DNA of 33,255 bases, taken from the NCBI GenBank assembly GCA_964529035.1, contig CAZGUG010000019.1, positions 1 to 33,255 of the forward strand, given 5' to 3'. The notes beneath the pieces are model-generated. The model had not been told where the DNA came from and did no database searches. It was given only the letters and a program-made list of their open reading frames with translations. How positions within the stretch are numbered: position 1 is the stretch's first letter; each line of letters begins with the position of its first letter. The stretch is from CAZGUG01 sp964529035. Lineage in GTDB: Bacteria; Bacillota; Clostridia; Ch29. A program made the translations under genes and the position numbers. Shown here one piece after another: positions 7,334 through 15,433 of the stretch.

Positions 7334-8401
7334 TTACTTATAACCGGCGACACCGAGTTTCCTGCAGTACTCCCGTGCCTTCTCATCCATAAAAATACCG
7401 TTTTCCTCAAACAGTTTGCCGTCGTAATACACGGTCGGGTTAAGCACGATACCGTCCGTATGGGCAGCCGCGTTCCAAAAAGCGCCGCCCAGGGACTTAC
7501 CCTGTGAACCGATACCAAACTCGTAGCAGCCAAAAATACGCTCATCCTCCACAATCCGACCGGTCGGCTTTGTAACGCCGGGATTGAACCCGGGCGACCA
7601 GTGGGCCAGCCGGTACATATTGGGGTCATTCCAGGAGGCCAGCCAGTTCCTGAAAACCTGTGCCTGTGCACCGCCCTCCACGCTCTTTATTACGCCCTTT
7701 TCTACCTGCATAACTACCCTGTCATGCAGTATGCCAATCTCCGCCGGCGGGAAAAGCGCACCGTCAAACACCAGCGTTCCCTCTATGGTTTCTTCAATGG
7801 GACATACGGTTACCTGGCCGCACAGCATTACCGGCCAGCCCTTCTTGGTAGCCTTCTGTCCCGAATGCTTGACAAACCGGCTGCCTTTACGCGCCCGCAG
7901 ATCGGTACCGGCGGGCGATTTGATGACAATTTCGTCGGCCTTGTCAATTACCCCAACCATGTATTCGCCAAACTCTATTACTGTATCCACGTCTACATTT
8001 GCCAGCGTGTTTACCAGCATTTCCACGTCCATGCCGCAAAGACAGGTATACCGGGTACCGAAGTCCATCGCTTCCCGGAAGCAGTCGCTGTGCATAACAC
8101 AGTTATAGGCAAGTTCTATCCACACGTCGGCCCTTGATAATGCTGCCGCCACCGGGGCCGTAGGCTGGGTGAACGCTTCCTTTTGCATCGGATGCTGCAG
8201 CAACACCGGTGCGGCACCTACGGTATAGGCGGCATTCACTATGGCTTTGGCCACCCGCATATCCGTTGCCGTATCAACGTTTATCACCAGGTTCTCACCC
8301 GGCCTGACCAGCATAACATCCCGTACCAGCTTCATCGCACCCCTTGCCACTTCCATGCTTTTATACTCGTCACGCATTTCAACGCCAATATTGAATTCCA
8401 T
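7334..8401 (-). CDS. NicX/M29-like metalloenzyme, paralogue 2
   Basis: This 355-residue protein is colinear with paralogue 1 over its whole length. Its first 60 residues start MEFNIGVEMRDEYKSMEVAR, with only scattered substitutions. The candidate metal residues are at identical positions: His267 (YRLAHWSPGF), His314 and Asp316 (AAAHTDG). His104 (CVMHSDCF) and the CPIEETIEGTLVFDG block are also kept. Surface segments differ, for example 161-190 (KSPAGTDLRARKGSR), which suggests different substrate preferences rather than a recent copy. It lies 78 bases upstream of paralogue 1 and 48 bases downstream of paralogue 3, on one transcript. The start at ATG 8401 has GGGAGG 8 to 10 bases upstream. Confidence 0.75.
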   Translation of the reverse strand: MEFNIGVEMRDEYKSMEVARGAMKLVRDVMLVRPGENLVINVDTATDMRVAKAIVNAAYTVGAAPVLLQHPMQKEAFTQPTAPVAAALSRADVWIELAYNCVMHSDCFREAMDFGTRYTCLCGMDVEMLVNTLANVDVDTVIEFGEYMVGVIDKADEIVIKSPAGTDLRARKGSRFVKHSGQKATKKGWPVMLCGQVTVCPIEETIEGTLVFDGALFPPAEIGILHDRVVMQVEKGVIKSVEGGAQAQVFRNWLASWNDPNMYRLAHWSPGFNPGVTKPTGRIVEDERIFGCYEFGIGSQGKSLGGAFWNAAAHTDGIVLNPTVYYDGKLFEENGIFMDEKAREYCRKLGVAGYK

Positions 8402-8449
8402 ACCTTCTCAACCTCCCTTAAAAACCATTTAACAATCAAAGCTCGGGGA

Positions 8450-9493
8450 TTATTTGCCCAGGGTTTTGGCCATCTCTCTGAGCAGGGGATCTGTCACATC
8501 GCCCTTGTCGGTAATCTGCCTACCATCCAGGTAAACGGATGTATTCAGGCAGGTACAATCTATATGTGAAGGAGCGGGAACACCATCCGGCGGGATGAGG
8601 TGCATTCCTATACTGCCGAAGCCCCATTGCGAACCGCCCCAGATACGCTCGTCTTCACCTATTTGCCCGGTAAGCCTGGTATTGGGATGAAAACCGACAC
8701 AGGTATGTGCCGGCCGCAGCATTTGCGGATGATTGAAGGAACGCAGGTATTTCTCAAATTCCGCCGCCTGTCGTCCACCGTTAACCTTAACAATAACGCC
8801 CTTTTCCAGGTAAATGAAAACCGGCTCTTCCACCACACCGAATTGTGGTACCAGCGAGCCGTCCGCCACAATGACACCGTTGATGCTGTCCAGCTCAGGT
8901 GCCCAGGCAATCATCCCGGCCAGCTGATGGGTGCCGGGAGTATCCGCATAACCATCGCGGCTGTATACCGGATGCTTGGGGCTGTTGTCAAACTCCACGC
9001 GGGTACCCGCCGGTGAAGTCATGCGAACATGTTTGGTTTTCTCAATCATTTCACGCACCTTGCCCAGATATACCCGTAAGGAAGCATGGTCGGTGTGCGC
9101 AAACAAACGCACAAACACGTCGGTATGCATACAGGGCAGGCACAGGGTACGCAGCTTACTGTTACTGCGCTGCACATATTCGGAGATTTCAGAATAGAGG
9201 ATGTACTGGGTGTTGTATTCAATCCAGCAGTCAGCCTTTGCCAAAACCGCCTTAAGTGCCTTCGAGGGCAAAAATTTGTCAACCATGCGGCCCGGCCCCG
9301 GCGGTGTAGCCAGCCATATAACCATCGGCTTGCCGCCTACCGCATAAATTGCACGGGCGGTGGCGTTAACCACATCCTCGTCGCTGCCGGTATCGGCGGT
9401 AATCACAAAGGTTTCTCCGGCTTGGACCTTCATCAGCTCGCGTACTATTTCGTCCGCCGCACGGGCCATTTCGAATTCATACAGTCTAACCAT
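8450..9493 (-). CDS. NicX/M29-like metalloenzyme, diverged paralogue 3
   Basis: The 347-residue product has the same architecture but is far more diverged. It keeps the candidate metal set: His263 (LRPAHTCVGFHP) and His310-x-Asp312 (PSHIDCTCLN), together with GQIGEDERIWGGSQWGFG, which parallels GRIVEDERVFGG in the others. It lacks the MHSDCF histidine; the aligned stretch reads QYILYSEISEY. The central EETIEGTLVFDG block is replaced by ELDSINGVIVADGS. It probably acts on a different step or substrate from paralogues 1 and 2. It follows the oppF-type gene by 36 bases in the same operon and has a GGAGGCAGATTT ribosome binding site before the ATG. Confidence 0.72.
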   Translation of the reverse strand: MVRLYEFEMARAADEIVRELMKVQAGETFVITADTGSDEDVVNATARAIYAVGGKPMVIWLATPPGPGRMVDKFLPSKALKAVLAKADCWIEYNTQYILYSEISEYVQRSNSKLRTLCLPCMHTDVFVRLFAHTDHASLRVYLGKVREMIEKTKHVRMTSPAGTRVEFDNSPKHPVYSRDGYADTPGTHQLAGMIAWAPELDSINGVIVADGSLVPQFGVVEEPVFIYLEKGVIVKVNGGRQAAEFEKYLRSFNHPQMLRPAHTCVGFHPNTRLTGQIGEDERIWGGSQWGFGSIGMHLIPPDGVPAPSHIDCTCLNTSVYLDGRQITDKGDVTDPLLREMAKTLGK

Positions 9494-9529
9494 AAATCTG
9501 CCTCCTTCGGTGTTTGGTTAAGGCGCTTA

Positions 9530-10582
9530 TTATGCCCCGGTCACTCCGGGTGCCGGTATTCCTGCTGCAGCTTCTCCAACCGAAGCCTCCAAAGCAGCTT
9601 TATCCTCTGCATAAGCATTATCGTTGAAAAGATGACAGCAAACAAAGTGTCCCTTCGAAACCTCTTTCATAACCGGACGTTTTTCCATGCAAATGGGCTT
9701 TTTGTAGCGGCAGCGCAAATGGAACGCACAGCCGGGCGGCACATTCACCGGGCTGGGTATTTCACCTTTCGAAACAATCTTGGCCGGTTTCATCCCTTCC
9801 TCCTCGGCTGTCACCACTGGAATGGAAGAGAGCAGCATTTGGGTATAGGGATGAAGCGGCTTCTTATAAAAATCCGCAGCCGGTGCCTGTTCACAAAGCC
9901 GGCCCAGGTAAAGTATTGCCACCCTGTCCGCCACATTGCGCATCAAACTTAAATCATGGGTGATGAACAGGTAGGACAGTTTCAACTCTTTCTGCAAATC
10001 CATAAGCTTACTGATAACCTTGGCCTGGACCGAAACATCCAGCGCAGAGGTTGGCTCATCAAGTATCATGAGTAACGGATTGGTGGCCAGTGCACGGGCC
10101 ACCGAAATCAGCTGCCGTTCCCCGCCGCCCAGCTCGCGCGGATATTTATCTGCAAATTCGGCGGGCAGGCCCACTTCTTCCAGAAGCTGCCTGGCCTGTT
10201 TTTGCATATCGGTTTTGCTTAGTTTTGTATGAATTTTCAGCGGTACCATCAGGCTTTTTTCCACAGTTCGTTTGGAATTAAGCGAAGAGCCGGGGTCCTG
10301 AAAGACAATCTGTATTTCGCCCTTCTGCTTTAATGTTCTGTACAGACCGGCTTTTGCAATATTCTTGCCCCTGTAGATAATATCGCCGTCGGTGGCCTGG
10401 TACATGCCAACCAGTACATAGGCTATTGTACTCTTACCCGACCCGGATTCGCCTACCAGCCCCAACGTTTCGCCTTCGTACAGCTCCAAATCCACATCGT
10501 CTACCGCCTTTACCACCTGGCCGTTTTTTAGTGTGAAATATTTCTTTAGATTCTTTATATCTAAAATTTTTTCCGCCATCAT
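9530..10582 (-). CDS. oppF: Oligopeptide/dipeptide ABC importer ATPase (OppF/DppF type)
   Basis: This is the second ATP-binding subunit of the importer. Walker A is GESGSGKS (44-51); the Q-loop is IVFQDP; the signature is the variant LGGGERQLISVARAL instead of LSGGQ; Walker B is LLMILDEPTSALD; the H-loop is LFITHDLSLM. The C-terminal oligopeptide domain has a cysteine pattern GCAFHLRCRYKKPIC followed by a CC pair, which in some Dpp ATPases binds a 4Fe-4S cluster. The last 30 residues (EASVGEAAAGIPAPGVTGA) are an Ala/Gly-rich tail. Its start overlaps the stop of the OppD gene by four bases (ATGA), indicating translational coupling. A possible alternative start is the second Met. Confidence 0.88.
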   Translation of the reverse strand: MMAEKILDIKNLKKYFTLKNGQVVKAVDDVDLELYEGETLGLVGESGSGKSTIAYVLVGMYQATDGDIIYRGKNIAKAGLYRTLKQKGEIQIVFQDPGSSLNSKRTVEKSLMVPLKIHTKLSKTDMQKQARQLLEEVGLPAEFADKYPRELGGGERQLISVARALATNPLLMILDEPTSALDVSVQAKVISKLMDLQKELKLSYLFITHDLSLMRNVADRVAILYLGRLCEQAPAADFYKKPLHPYTQMLLSSIPVVTAEEEGMKPAKIVSKGEIPSPVNVPPGCAFHLRCRYKKPICMEKRPVMKEVSKGHFVCCHLFNDNAYAEDKAALEASVGEAAAGIPAPGVTGA

Positions 10583-11577
10583 ATCACCTCATTTGCAAAA
10601 TAACAGCTCACAAAATGGCCGGGGTCAATCTCCTGCTGCGGGGGTTTTTGGGTACGGCAGACCTCCCGGGCATAGGGGCAGCGCGGAGAATACCTGCATC
10701 CCTTAGGCGGCTTCATATAATCCGGCACACGGCCGGGAATACCCTTTGCAATGCCTTCACCGGTCAGCTTGGGTACACACGACATCAAGGCCACCGTGTA
10801 AGGGTGCCTGGGATTATGGAAAACATCGTCACTGCCGCCGCTTTCCACAACTGTGCCTGCATACATGATGTTAACGTAACTGGTAGATTCACGTATAACG
10901 CCCAGCGAGTGAGAAACCATAATCACCGATAAATCATTATCCAAAACCAGCTTGTTGATAAGGCGCAGAATCTGGTCCTGGATGGTAACGTCCAGCGAAG
11001 TGCCCGGCTCATCAGCCAATAGCAGCTGACGCCCTGCGGCAATGGTCATGGCAATGCAGACCCGCTGCTTCATTCCGCCCGAGAGCTGGAATGGAAAGCT
11101 TTTCATAATCCGTTCGGGGTCGGCCAGCATCACGCTGTCCAAAGCTTCTACCGCAGTATTATACAGTTCCCTGGTGGAAGTGTTTTTGGGTTTGGCGTAT
11201 TTCAAAGCGGTGATGAACTGCTTTTCTATGCTGAAAACGGGGTTAAGGGCACTGGAGGGGTCCTGGAAAATCATTCCTGCACCGGTACGCCGCATTGCGG
11301 CAAGCCTGGAAGGCTTCATCCCAAACACATTCCGCCCTTCGAACAGCACCTCGCCGCTGTTTATAATCGCATTCTTAGGCAGTACATTCAACACCGCTTT
11401 CAGGGTTGTAGTTTTGCCGCAGCCACTTTCGCCAACCAGGCCAACCCTCTCCCCTTTTTTCACTTTAAAGCTGATTCCGTCCAGGACATGGCTGATTTTG
11501 CCATATACATCAAAAGAAACGGAAAGGTCCTTCACTTCCAGTATTGTATCTTTTTGTGTATTATCCATATCTCCCAT
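10579..11577 (-). CDS. oppD: Oligopeptide/dipeptide ABC importer ATPase (OppD/DppD type)
   Basis: The 332-residue ATPase has Walker A GESGCGKTT, a Q-loop MIFQDPSSALNPVF, the signature FQLSGGMKQRVCIAM, Walker B LLLADEPGTSLDV and an H-loop VMVSHSLG. The C-terminal domain ends with GCRYSPRCPYAREVC and a later Cys, again the possible iron-sulfur motif of this family. The Walker B region has PGTSLD where PTTALD is usual, a mild change. The ATG at 11577 shares one base with the oppC stop (TAATG) and has GGAGGAG just upstream; a second in-frame ATG is three codons later. It works as a heterodimer with the OppF-type subunit at the inner face of the membrane. Confidence 0.88.
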   Translation of the reverse strand: MGDMDNTQKDTILEVKDLSVSFDVYGKISHVLDGISFKVKKGERVGLVGESGCGKTTTLKAVLNVLPKNAIINSGEVLFEGRNVFGMKPSRLAAMRRTGAGMIFQDPSSALNPVFSIEKQFITALKYAKPKNTSTRELYNTAVEALDSVMLADPERIMKSFPFQLSGGMKQRVCIAMTIAAGRQLLLADEPGTSLDVTIQDQILRLINKLVLDNDLSVIMVSHSLGVIRESTSYVNIMYAGTVVESGGSDDVFHNPRHPYTVALMSCVPKLTGEGIAKGIPGRVPDYMKPPKGCRYSPRCPYAREVCRTQKPPQQEIDPGHFVSCYFANEVI

Positions 11578-12425
11578 TAGTTCTCCTCCGTTCCCAACAT
11601 ATTACTGATACCGTCACCCAACAGGTTGAAGCCCAGCACAATCAGTATGATGGTGATGGCGGGAAAAATGGTAAGCCACCACTGGTCCGGCATATACTTT
11701 ACCCCGGACGAAATCATGCTTCCCAGCGCCGGTTTGGGCGCCTGCTCACCCAGGCCGGCATAGCTTAGGGTGGCACCCATTATTATTACGTAACCCATAT
11801 CCAAAGTCATTTTGGTAAGTACAGCCGAAAGGCAGTTGGGCAGTATCTCCTTGAATATTATATGGAACAGGTTCGCGCCGGTTAGTTCGGCATAGATGAT
11901 ATAGTTTTCCGTCCTCAGAGAAGAGGCAATCCCGTAGGACAACCGCGCGTACCAGGGCCACCACATGACGGTAATAGCCAGCATTGAGTTGGTTAAATTC
12001 GGCTCCAATACCGAGGCAATGGCCAAAGCCAGCACCAATGGAGGAATCGCCAGGAATATATCGGTAAAACGCATCAAAACCGTGTCGATTAGCTTACCTT
12101 TGTTATAACCGGCGATTACGCCAACCATAAAACCGACCGGTACAGAAATGCATAACACTATCACGCCCATTAACAGGGTGTTACGGAAGGAACCGATTAA
12201 ACGGCTGAATATGTCACGGCCCATCAAATCCGTTCCGCATAGATGCTGACTGCTGGGGGCAAGGCCGGCATTGGCAAAATCGACATAGGAGCCTATGTGC
12301 TCCGGATAGGGAACCAAATATTTTCCAAATATCGCTAGGAATAAGAAGGCGCTTACTATGACCAACCCAATAACAGATATTTTGCTTTCGGAAAATTTCA
12401 GCCAATTTTTTTTCAATGCTTCCAC
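11577..12425 (-). CDS. oppC: Oligopeptide/dipeptide ABC importer permease (OppC/DppC type)
   Basis: The 282-residue inner-membrane permease shows a membrane helix at about residues 16-36 (SVIGLVIVSAFLFLAIFG), the characteristic periplasmic start HLCGTDLMGRDIFSRLI that matches the HWLGTDxxGRDxxSR motif, five more helices, and the EAA loop (AELTGANLFHIIFKEILPNCLSAV) that docks on the ATPases. The start is GTG at 12425. It follows the oppB stop by 15 bases. Together with the OppB-type subunit it forms the translocation channel. Confidence 0.88.
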   Translation of the reverse strand: MEALKKNWLKFSESKISVIGLVIVSAFLFLAIFGKYLVPYPEHIGSYVDFANAGLAPSSQHLCGTDLMGRDIFSRLIGSFRNTLLMGVIVLCISVPVGFMVGVIAGYNKGKLIDTVLMRFTDIFLAIPPLVLALAIASVLEPNLTNSMLAITVMWWPWYARLSYGIASSLRTENYIIYAELTGANLFHIIFKEILPNCLSAVLTKMTLDMGYVIIMGATLSYAGLGEQAPKPALGSMISSGVKYMPDQWWLTIFPAITIILIVLGFNLLGDGISNMLGTEEN

Positions 12426-12440
12426 TGTTTATTCCCCCTT

Positions 12441-13466
12441 TTATTTAGTCCTGGACTGCCGCATCCTTGGATCAAGTATGATTACCACTATGTCTACCAA
12501 CAGGTTGGTCATAATGAAAATCACACCCAACAGTAAAACTACTCCGCAAACTGCGTTGATATCCTTCCCAAGGATGGCATTCAAGGCATATCGGGAAATA
12601 CCCGGCCAGTTGAAAATAGTCTCAACCAGGAATGCGTTCCCGAAAATTGCTGCTTTATCCATACCCATAATAGAAACTGTGGGGATAATAGACGGTTTCA
12701 GCAAAAACTGACGGTTAATAATATCCCTGGGCACACCCTGCGAGGTTATCATTGTAATATAATCTTTTCCTGAATTTTCCAACATGTAAGAGCGGGTTAT
12801 ACGCGCTTCCTGCATGGTATGGCTGAGGGAAAGCGCCAACGCCGGCAGCATTAAATGCAGGAATGCGTCCCAGGCTGCAGCGGGTTGACCGTCGATCAGC
12901 GCGTCAAATATCATTAACCCTGTCACCGACGGGACGGAAAAGTTCATGCTGATACGGCCGCCGATTGAGGGCAGTATAGGAATCCAATAGCCAAAAAACA
13001 GCAAAAACAATACCGCCCACACAAAGGCCGGCGTAGCAATAATAATATAGCTGCTGAATCGGATTATATAGTCTGGCCACCTGTTATTATACATGGCCCC
13101 CAGCACACCTAAGAGCAGTGCGAAAAATATGGACGGAATACCTGCCCAGATTACCAGCTCCAGCGTTGCGGGCAGGAATTCGGAAAAGTCTTTCATAACG
13201 CTGCGATGTGTAACCGAAGATGTACCGAAATCTCCCTTTACCACACCCGAGAGCCAGTAATAGTACTGTGTCGGCAGTGGCTTGTTGTAGTGATGTCTTT
13301 CCCGGTACTGTTCCACAATTTCCTCCGGAACAGTAGGGCCCAGGGCCAAACGTGCCGGGTCGCCGGGGATAACGCGCATCAGTGAAAAGATGATTATTGA
13401 CAAACCGAACAGTACCACCAAAGCCCATCCCAGCCGTTTGAAAATCGTCGTGTATAATGTGGACAC
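12441..13466 (-). CDS. oppB: Oligopeptide/dipeptide ABC importer permease (OppB/DppB type)
   Basis: I place the start at GTG 13466, giving 341 residues beginning VSTLYTTIFKRLGWALVVLFG, because GGGAGG lies 8 bases before it and the family normally starts right before the first membrane helix; the frame is open further upstream but that part has no family similarity that I recognise. IIFSLMRVIPGDPARLALGP is the OppB signature. Six helices follow, with the EAA loop around FLLKPSIIPTVSIMGMDKAAIFGNAFLVETIFNWPG. The gene is separated from oppA by 191 bases that contain a nested stem-loop. It pairs with the OppC-type permease. Confidence 0.87.
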   Translation of the reverse strand: MSTLYTTIFKRLGWALVVLFGLSIIIFSLMRVIPGDPARLALGPTVPEEIVEQYRERHHYNKPLPTQYYYWLSGVVKGDFGTSSVTHRSVMKDFSEFLPATLELVIWAGIPSIFFALLLGVLGAMYNNRWPDYIIRFSSYIIIATPAFVWAVLFLLFFGYWIPILPSIGGRISMNFSVPSVTGLMIFDALIDGQPAAAWDAFLHLMLPALALSLSHTMQEARITRSYMLENSGKDYITMITSQGVPRDIINRQFLLKPSIIPTVSIMGMDKAAIFGNAFLVETIFNWPGISRYALNAILGKDINAVCGVVLLLGVIFIMTNLLVDIVVIILDPRMRQSRTK

Positions 13467-13577
13467 TCTTCCTACCTCCCTGCAAATAAATAGATACAAA
13501 CATAAAACAAGTCCCGGATACCAAATAGTCGCTGCCAGGTCAACGGCGGGGCCAAAACCGGCAAACTGCCAATCCAA

Positions 13578-13644
13578 GCCGGCATCCAGCGAGTGAAACA
13601 CCGGTAATAAGGCGTCTCACTCGCATAAAAAAACATATGCCGGC
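13578..13644. repeat. Nested stem-loop between oppA and oppB
   Basis: An outer 8-bp stem (GCCGGCAT at 13578-13585 with ATGCCGGC at 13637-13644) encloses an inner 8-bp stem (GCGAGTGA at 13589-13596 with TCACTCGC at 13617-13624). It sits 14 bases past the binding-protein stop in the minus direction, with a run of seven T bases on the minus strand before the inner stem. Such structures commonly stabilise the binding-protein mRNA or partly terminate transcription, giving excess of OppA over the membrane subunits. Confidence 0.6.
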
Positions 13645-13657
13645 ATTTTGGGGCTGC

Positions 13658-15286
13658 TTATCTTCTACGTTCAGGATAAACCTTAATGTCTCTCAGGTAG
13701 AAGGAGAATCCCTGCAGACCTATTCTCGGCTCCAGTTCCACATAGGAAGACTGGTAAACAAGCCGTTCGGGGGTTTCGGCAATAGGTACAAAGGTGAAGT
13801 TCTCGCCGCAGTATTCCTGGATTTCTCTATAAGCAGCCGCACGCTCATCTATGTCCACGAGGGTCAGCGAACGGTCTATTAACTCGTCAAGCACCGGATC
13901 GTTAACCCAGTTCATGTTTTCCCAGGTGCCAACCTTTTTTGTACGCAGCATGGAAACAAACTGGGAGCCGGCATCCGAGGAAACAGGTGTAATGGAGGTA
14001 AGTGTCGTCATCGGCGACATTTCCATATCGGCGGAATTTGCAACGATTGTGGACCAGGGTAGTTCTACTATTTTTACATTCAAATCAATCTGTGAAGCGG
14101 CAGCCTGCACCATCAGCGCAACCTTTTCCCGGTCTGCCGATTCGGAGTTCCAAACCAGTTCAATTTCCATGTCACCTATTGTATCGGCGTATTTCGACTT
14201 TGCCAGCGCGGCTTGTGCCTTGTCAAGGTTGAATTCAAAGTCGAACACCGGAATAAAGCCAAGCAGGTTTGAGGGAATAACACTATCTTTCTGCAGCGAA
14301 TCCGGCAGGATTTGTTCGCACACAGTTGCATAATCTATCAAATAACCAAAGGCTTCACGTACATGCTTGTCATCCATGGGTGGCCGCTGGTTATTCATCC
14401 ACAGGTTGATACCACCGCCTGTATAGTTGTAGGCCAATTTGAAGGTATCGTCGGAAGCCAGCATTGAAGCCACATTTTCGGTGGTCTGCCACATATCGGT
14501 GGATTCAAGCTCCTGACGGCTCATCATGGTTTTCACGGTAACCCCGTCGTTGGAAGCATAGACTATGAATTTTTCCGGAGTATTCTCTTCGAAGCCAGCC
14601 CAGTAATCTTTAAACTTGCTGCCGCCCACCGAAATATTGGTGCTTACACTGTCCACTATATAGGGTCCGGACCCCGCATCATTTTCCAGCAGGTAGCCTT
14701 TACCGTAATCGCCCTTGTCACCATAATCGCCGTCAGCGGCATATTTGGTTTCCAGAAGTTCCTTGTCCACTATATAGAACCGGACCAGGCTGTTCAAAAG
14801 CGGGCCGTAAGCCGTTTTGCAGTTGAAACGCACATTGAAATCATCGATAACCTCAACCGAATCTATATATTCATAGAACAAAAACGCAAAACCCTCGCCA
14901 ATCTCCAGAAGGCGTTCCATTGAATAGGCAACATCGTGGGCGGTAAGCTGATTGCCGCTGTGGAAGTAGATATCTTCACGGATTTTGAAATCCCAGGTCA
15001 GGCCGTCTTCAGAAATGTCCCAGCTTTCGGCAACCCAGGGCTCTACGCCTCCGTCCTCGGTGGGGAATACCAAGCTGTCAAAAGCGTTGATCAGCACAAC
15101 ACATGAAGCATAGTCCGATCCAACTGCCGGGTCCCATTTGGGCATAATGGTCTGGGTTACCCTGAAGATACTGCCCTCTGCATCACCGCTTGAAGGTTCG
15201 GTAGATGTATCTGCGCCGCCTCCACCACAACCTACCAGCGCAAACGTCAGACATACAACAAGTAATAACGCTAAGATTTTTTTCAT
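13658..15286 (-). CDS. oppA: Peptide/oligopeptide ABC importer substrate-binding lipoprotein (OppA/DppA type)
   Basis: The 542-residue lipoprotein begins MKKILALLLVVCLTFALVGCGGGG, with a lipobox LVGC at residues 17-20; lipidation of Cys20 would anchor it outside the membrane. The mature protein has features of solute-binding family 5: WVAESWDISEDGLTWDFKIREDIYFHSGNQLTAHDVAYSM and, later, the long closing domain with DERAAAYREIQEYC and the conserved LVYQSSYV region. Family members bind peptides, but also nickel, sugars and other amide compounds, so the ligand is open. It is separated from the peptidase gene upstream by 147 bases, with two possible hairpins, and has an AAGGAGATAAGG ribosome binding site. 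Confidence 0.88.
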   Translation of the reverse strand: MKKILALLLVVCLTFALVGCGGGGADTSTEPSSGDAEGSIFRVTQTIMPKWDPAVGSDYASCVVLINAFDSLVFPTEDGGVEPWVAESWDISEDGLTWDFKIREDIYFHSGNQLTAHDVAYSMERLLEIGEGFAFLFYEYIDSVEVIDDFNVRFNCKTAYGPLLNSLVRFYIVDKELLETKYAADGDYGDKGDYGKGYLLENDAGSGPYIVDSVSTNISVGGSKFKDYWAGFEENTPEKFIVYASNDGVTVKTMMSRQELESTDMWQTTENVASMLASDDTFKLAYNYTGGGINLWMNNQRPPMDDKHVREAFGYLIDYATVCEQILPDSLQKDSVIPSNLLGFIPVFDFEFNLDKAQAALAKSKYADTIGDMEIELVWNSESADREKVALMVQAAASQIDLNVKIVELPWSTIVANSADMEMSPMTTLTSITPVSSDAGSQFVSMLRTKKVGTWENMNWVNDPVLDELIDRSLTLVDIDERAAAYREIQEYCGENFTFVPIAETPERLVYQSSYVELEPRIGLQGFSFYLRDIKVYPERRR

Positions 15287-15320
15287 TTTCCTTATCTCCT
15301 TATAATAGAGTTAGCCGGAA

Positions 15321-15413
15321 ACATGGCATCCCAACTACGGTTTGTAAAGCATCCCTCACGCCATGTGGGACAGCACACCTGATATACAGGCGAATCGCTT
15401 GGGGCTTGGCCCC
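15321..15413. repeat. Two short hairpins in the pepV-oppA spacer
   Basis: ACATGGC (15321-15327) pairs with GCCATGT (15360-15366), and GGGGC-TTG-GCCCC occupies 15401-15413. On the minus-strand transcript both lie ahead of the oppA start. No clear sigma-A promoter was found in this spacer, so they may act as 5' stabilising or processing structures. Confidence 0.35.
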
Positions 15414-15433
15414 GTATGTCTAACAAAGCGGAA

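Noticed and set aside
6191..9493. Naming these genes as true 2,5-dihydroxypyridine dioxygenases
   Set aside because: The metal motif fits but the oxygen-dependent reaction is doubtful in a Clostridia-type genome, and no partner nic genes are in the window. Only fold-level naming is justified.
9086..9952. Plus-strand reading frame of 288 codons across paralogue 3 and oppF
   Set aside because: It crosses two well-supported minus-strand genes and has no recognisable motif.
15287..15433. A separate promoter for oppA
   Set aside because: No -35 and -10 pair with proper spacing was found; readthrough from the upstream genes is simpler.
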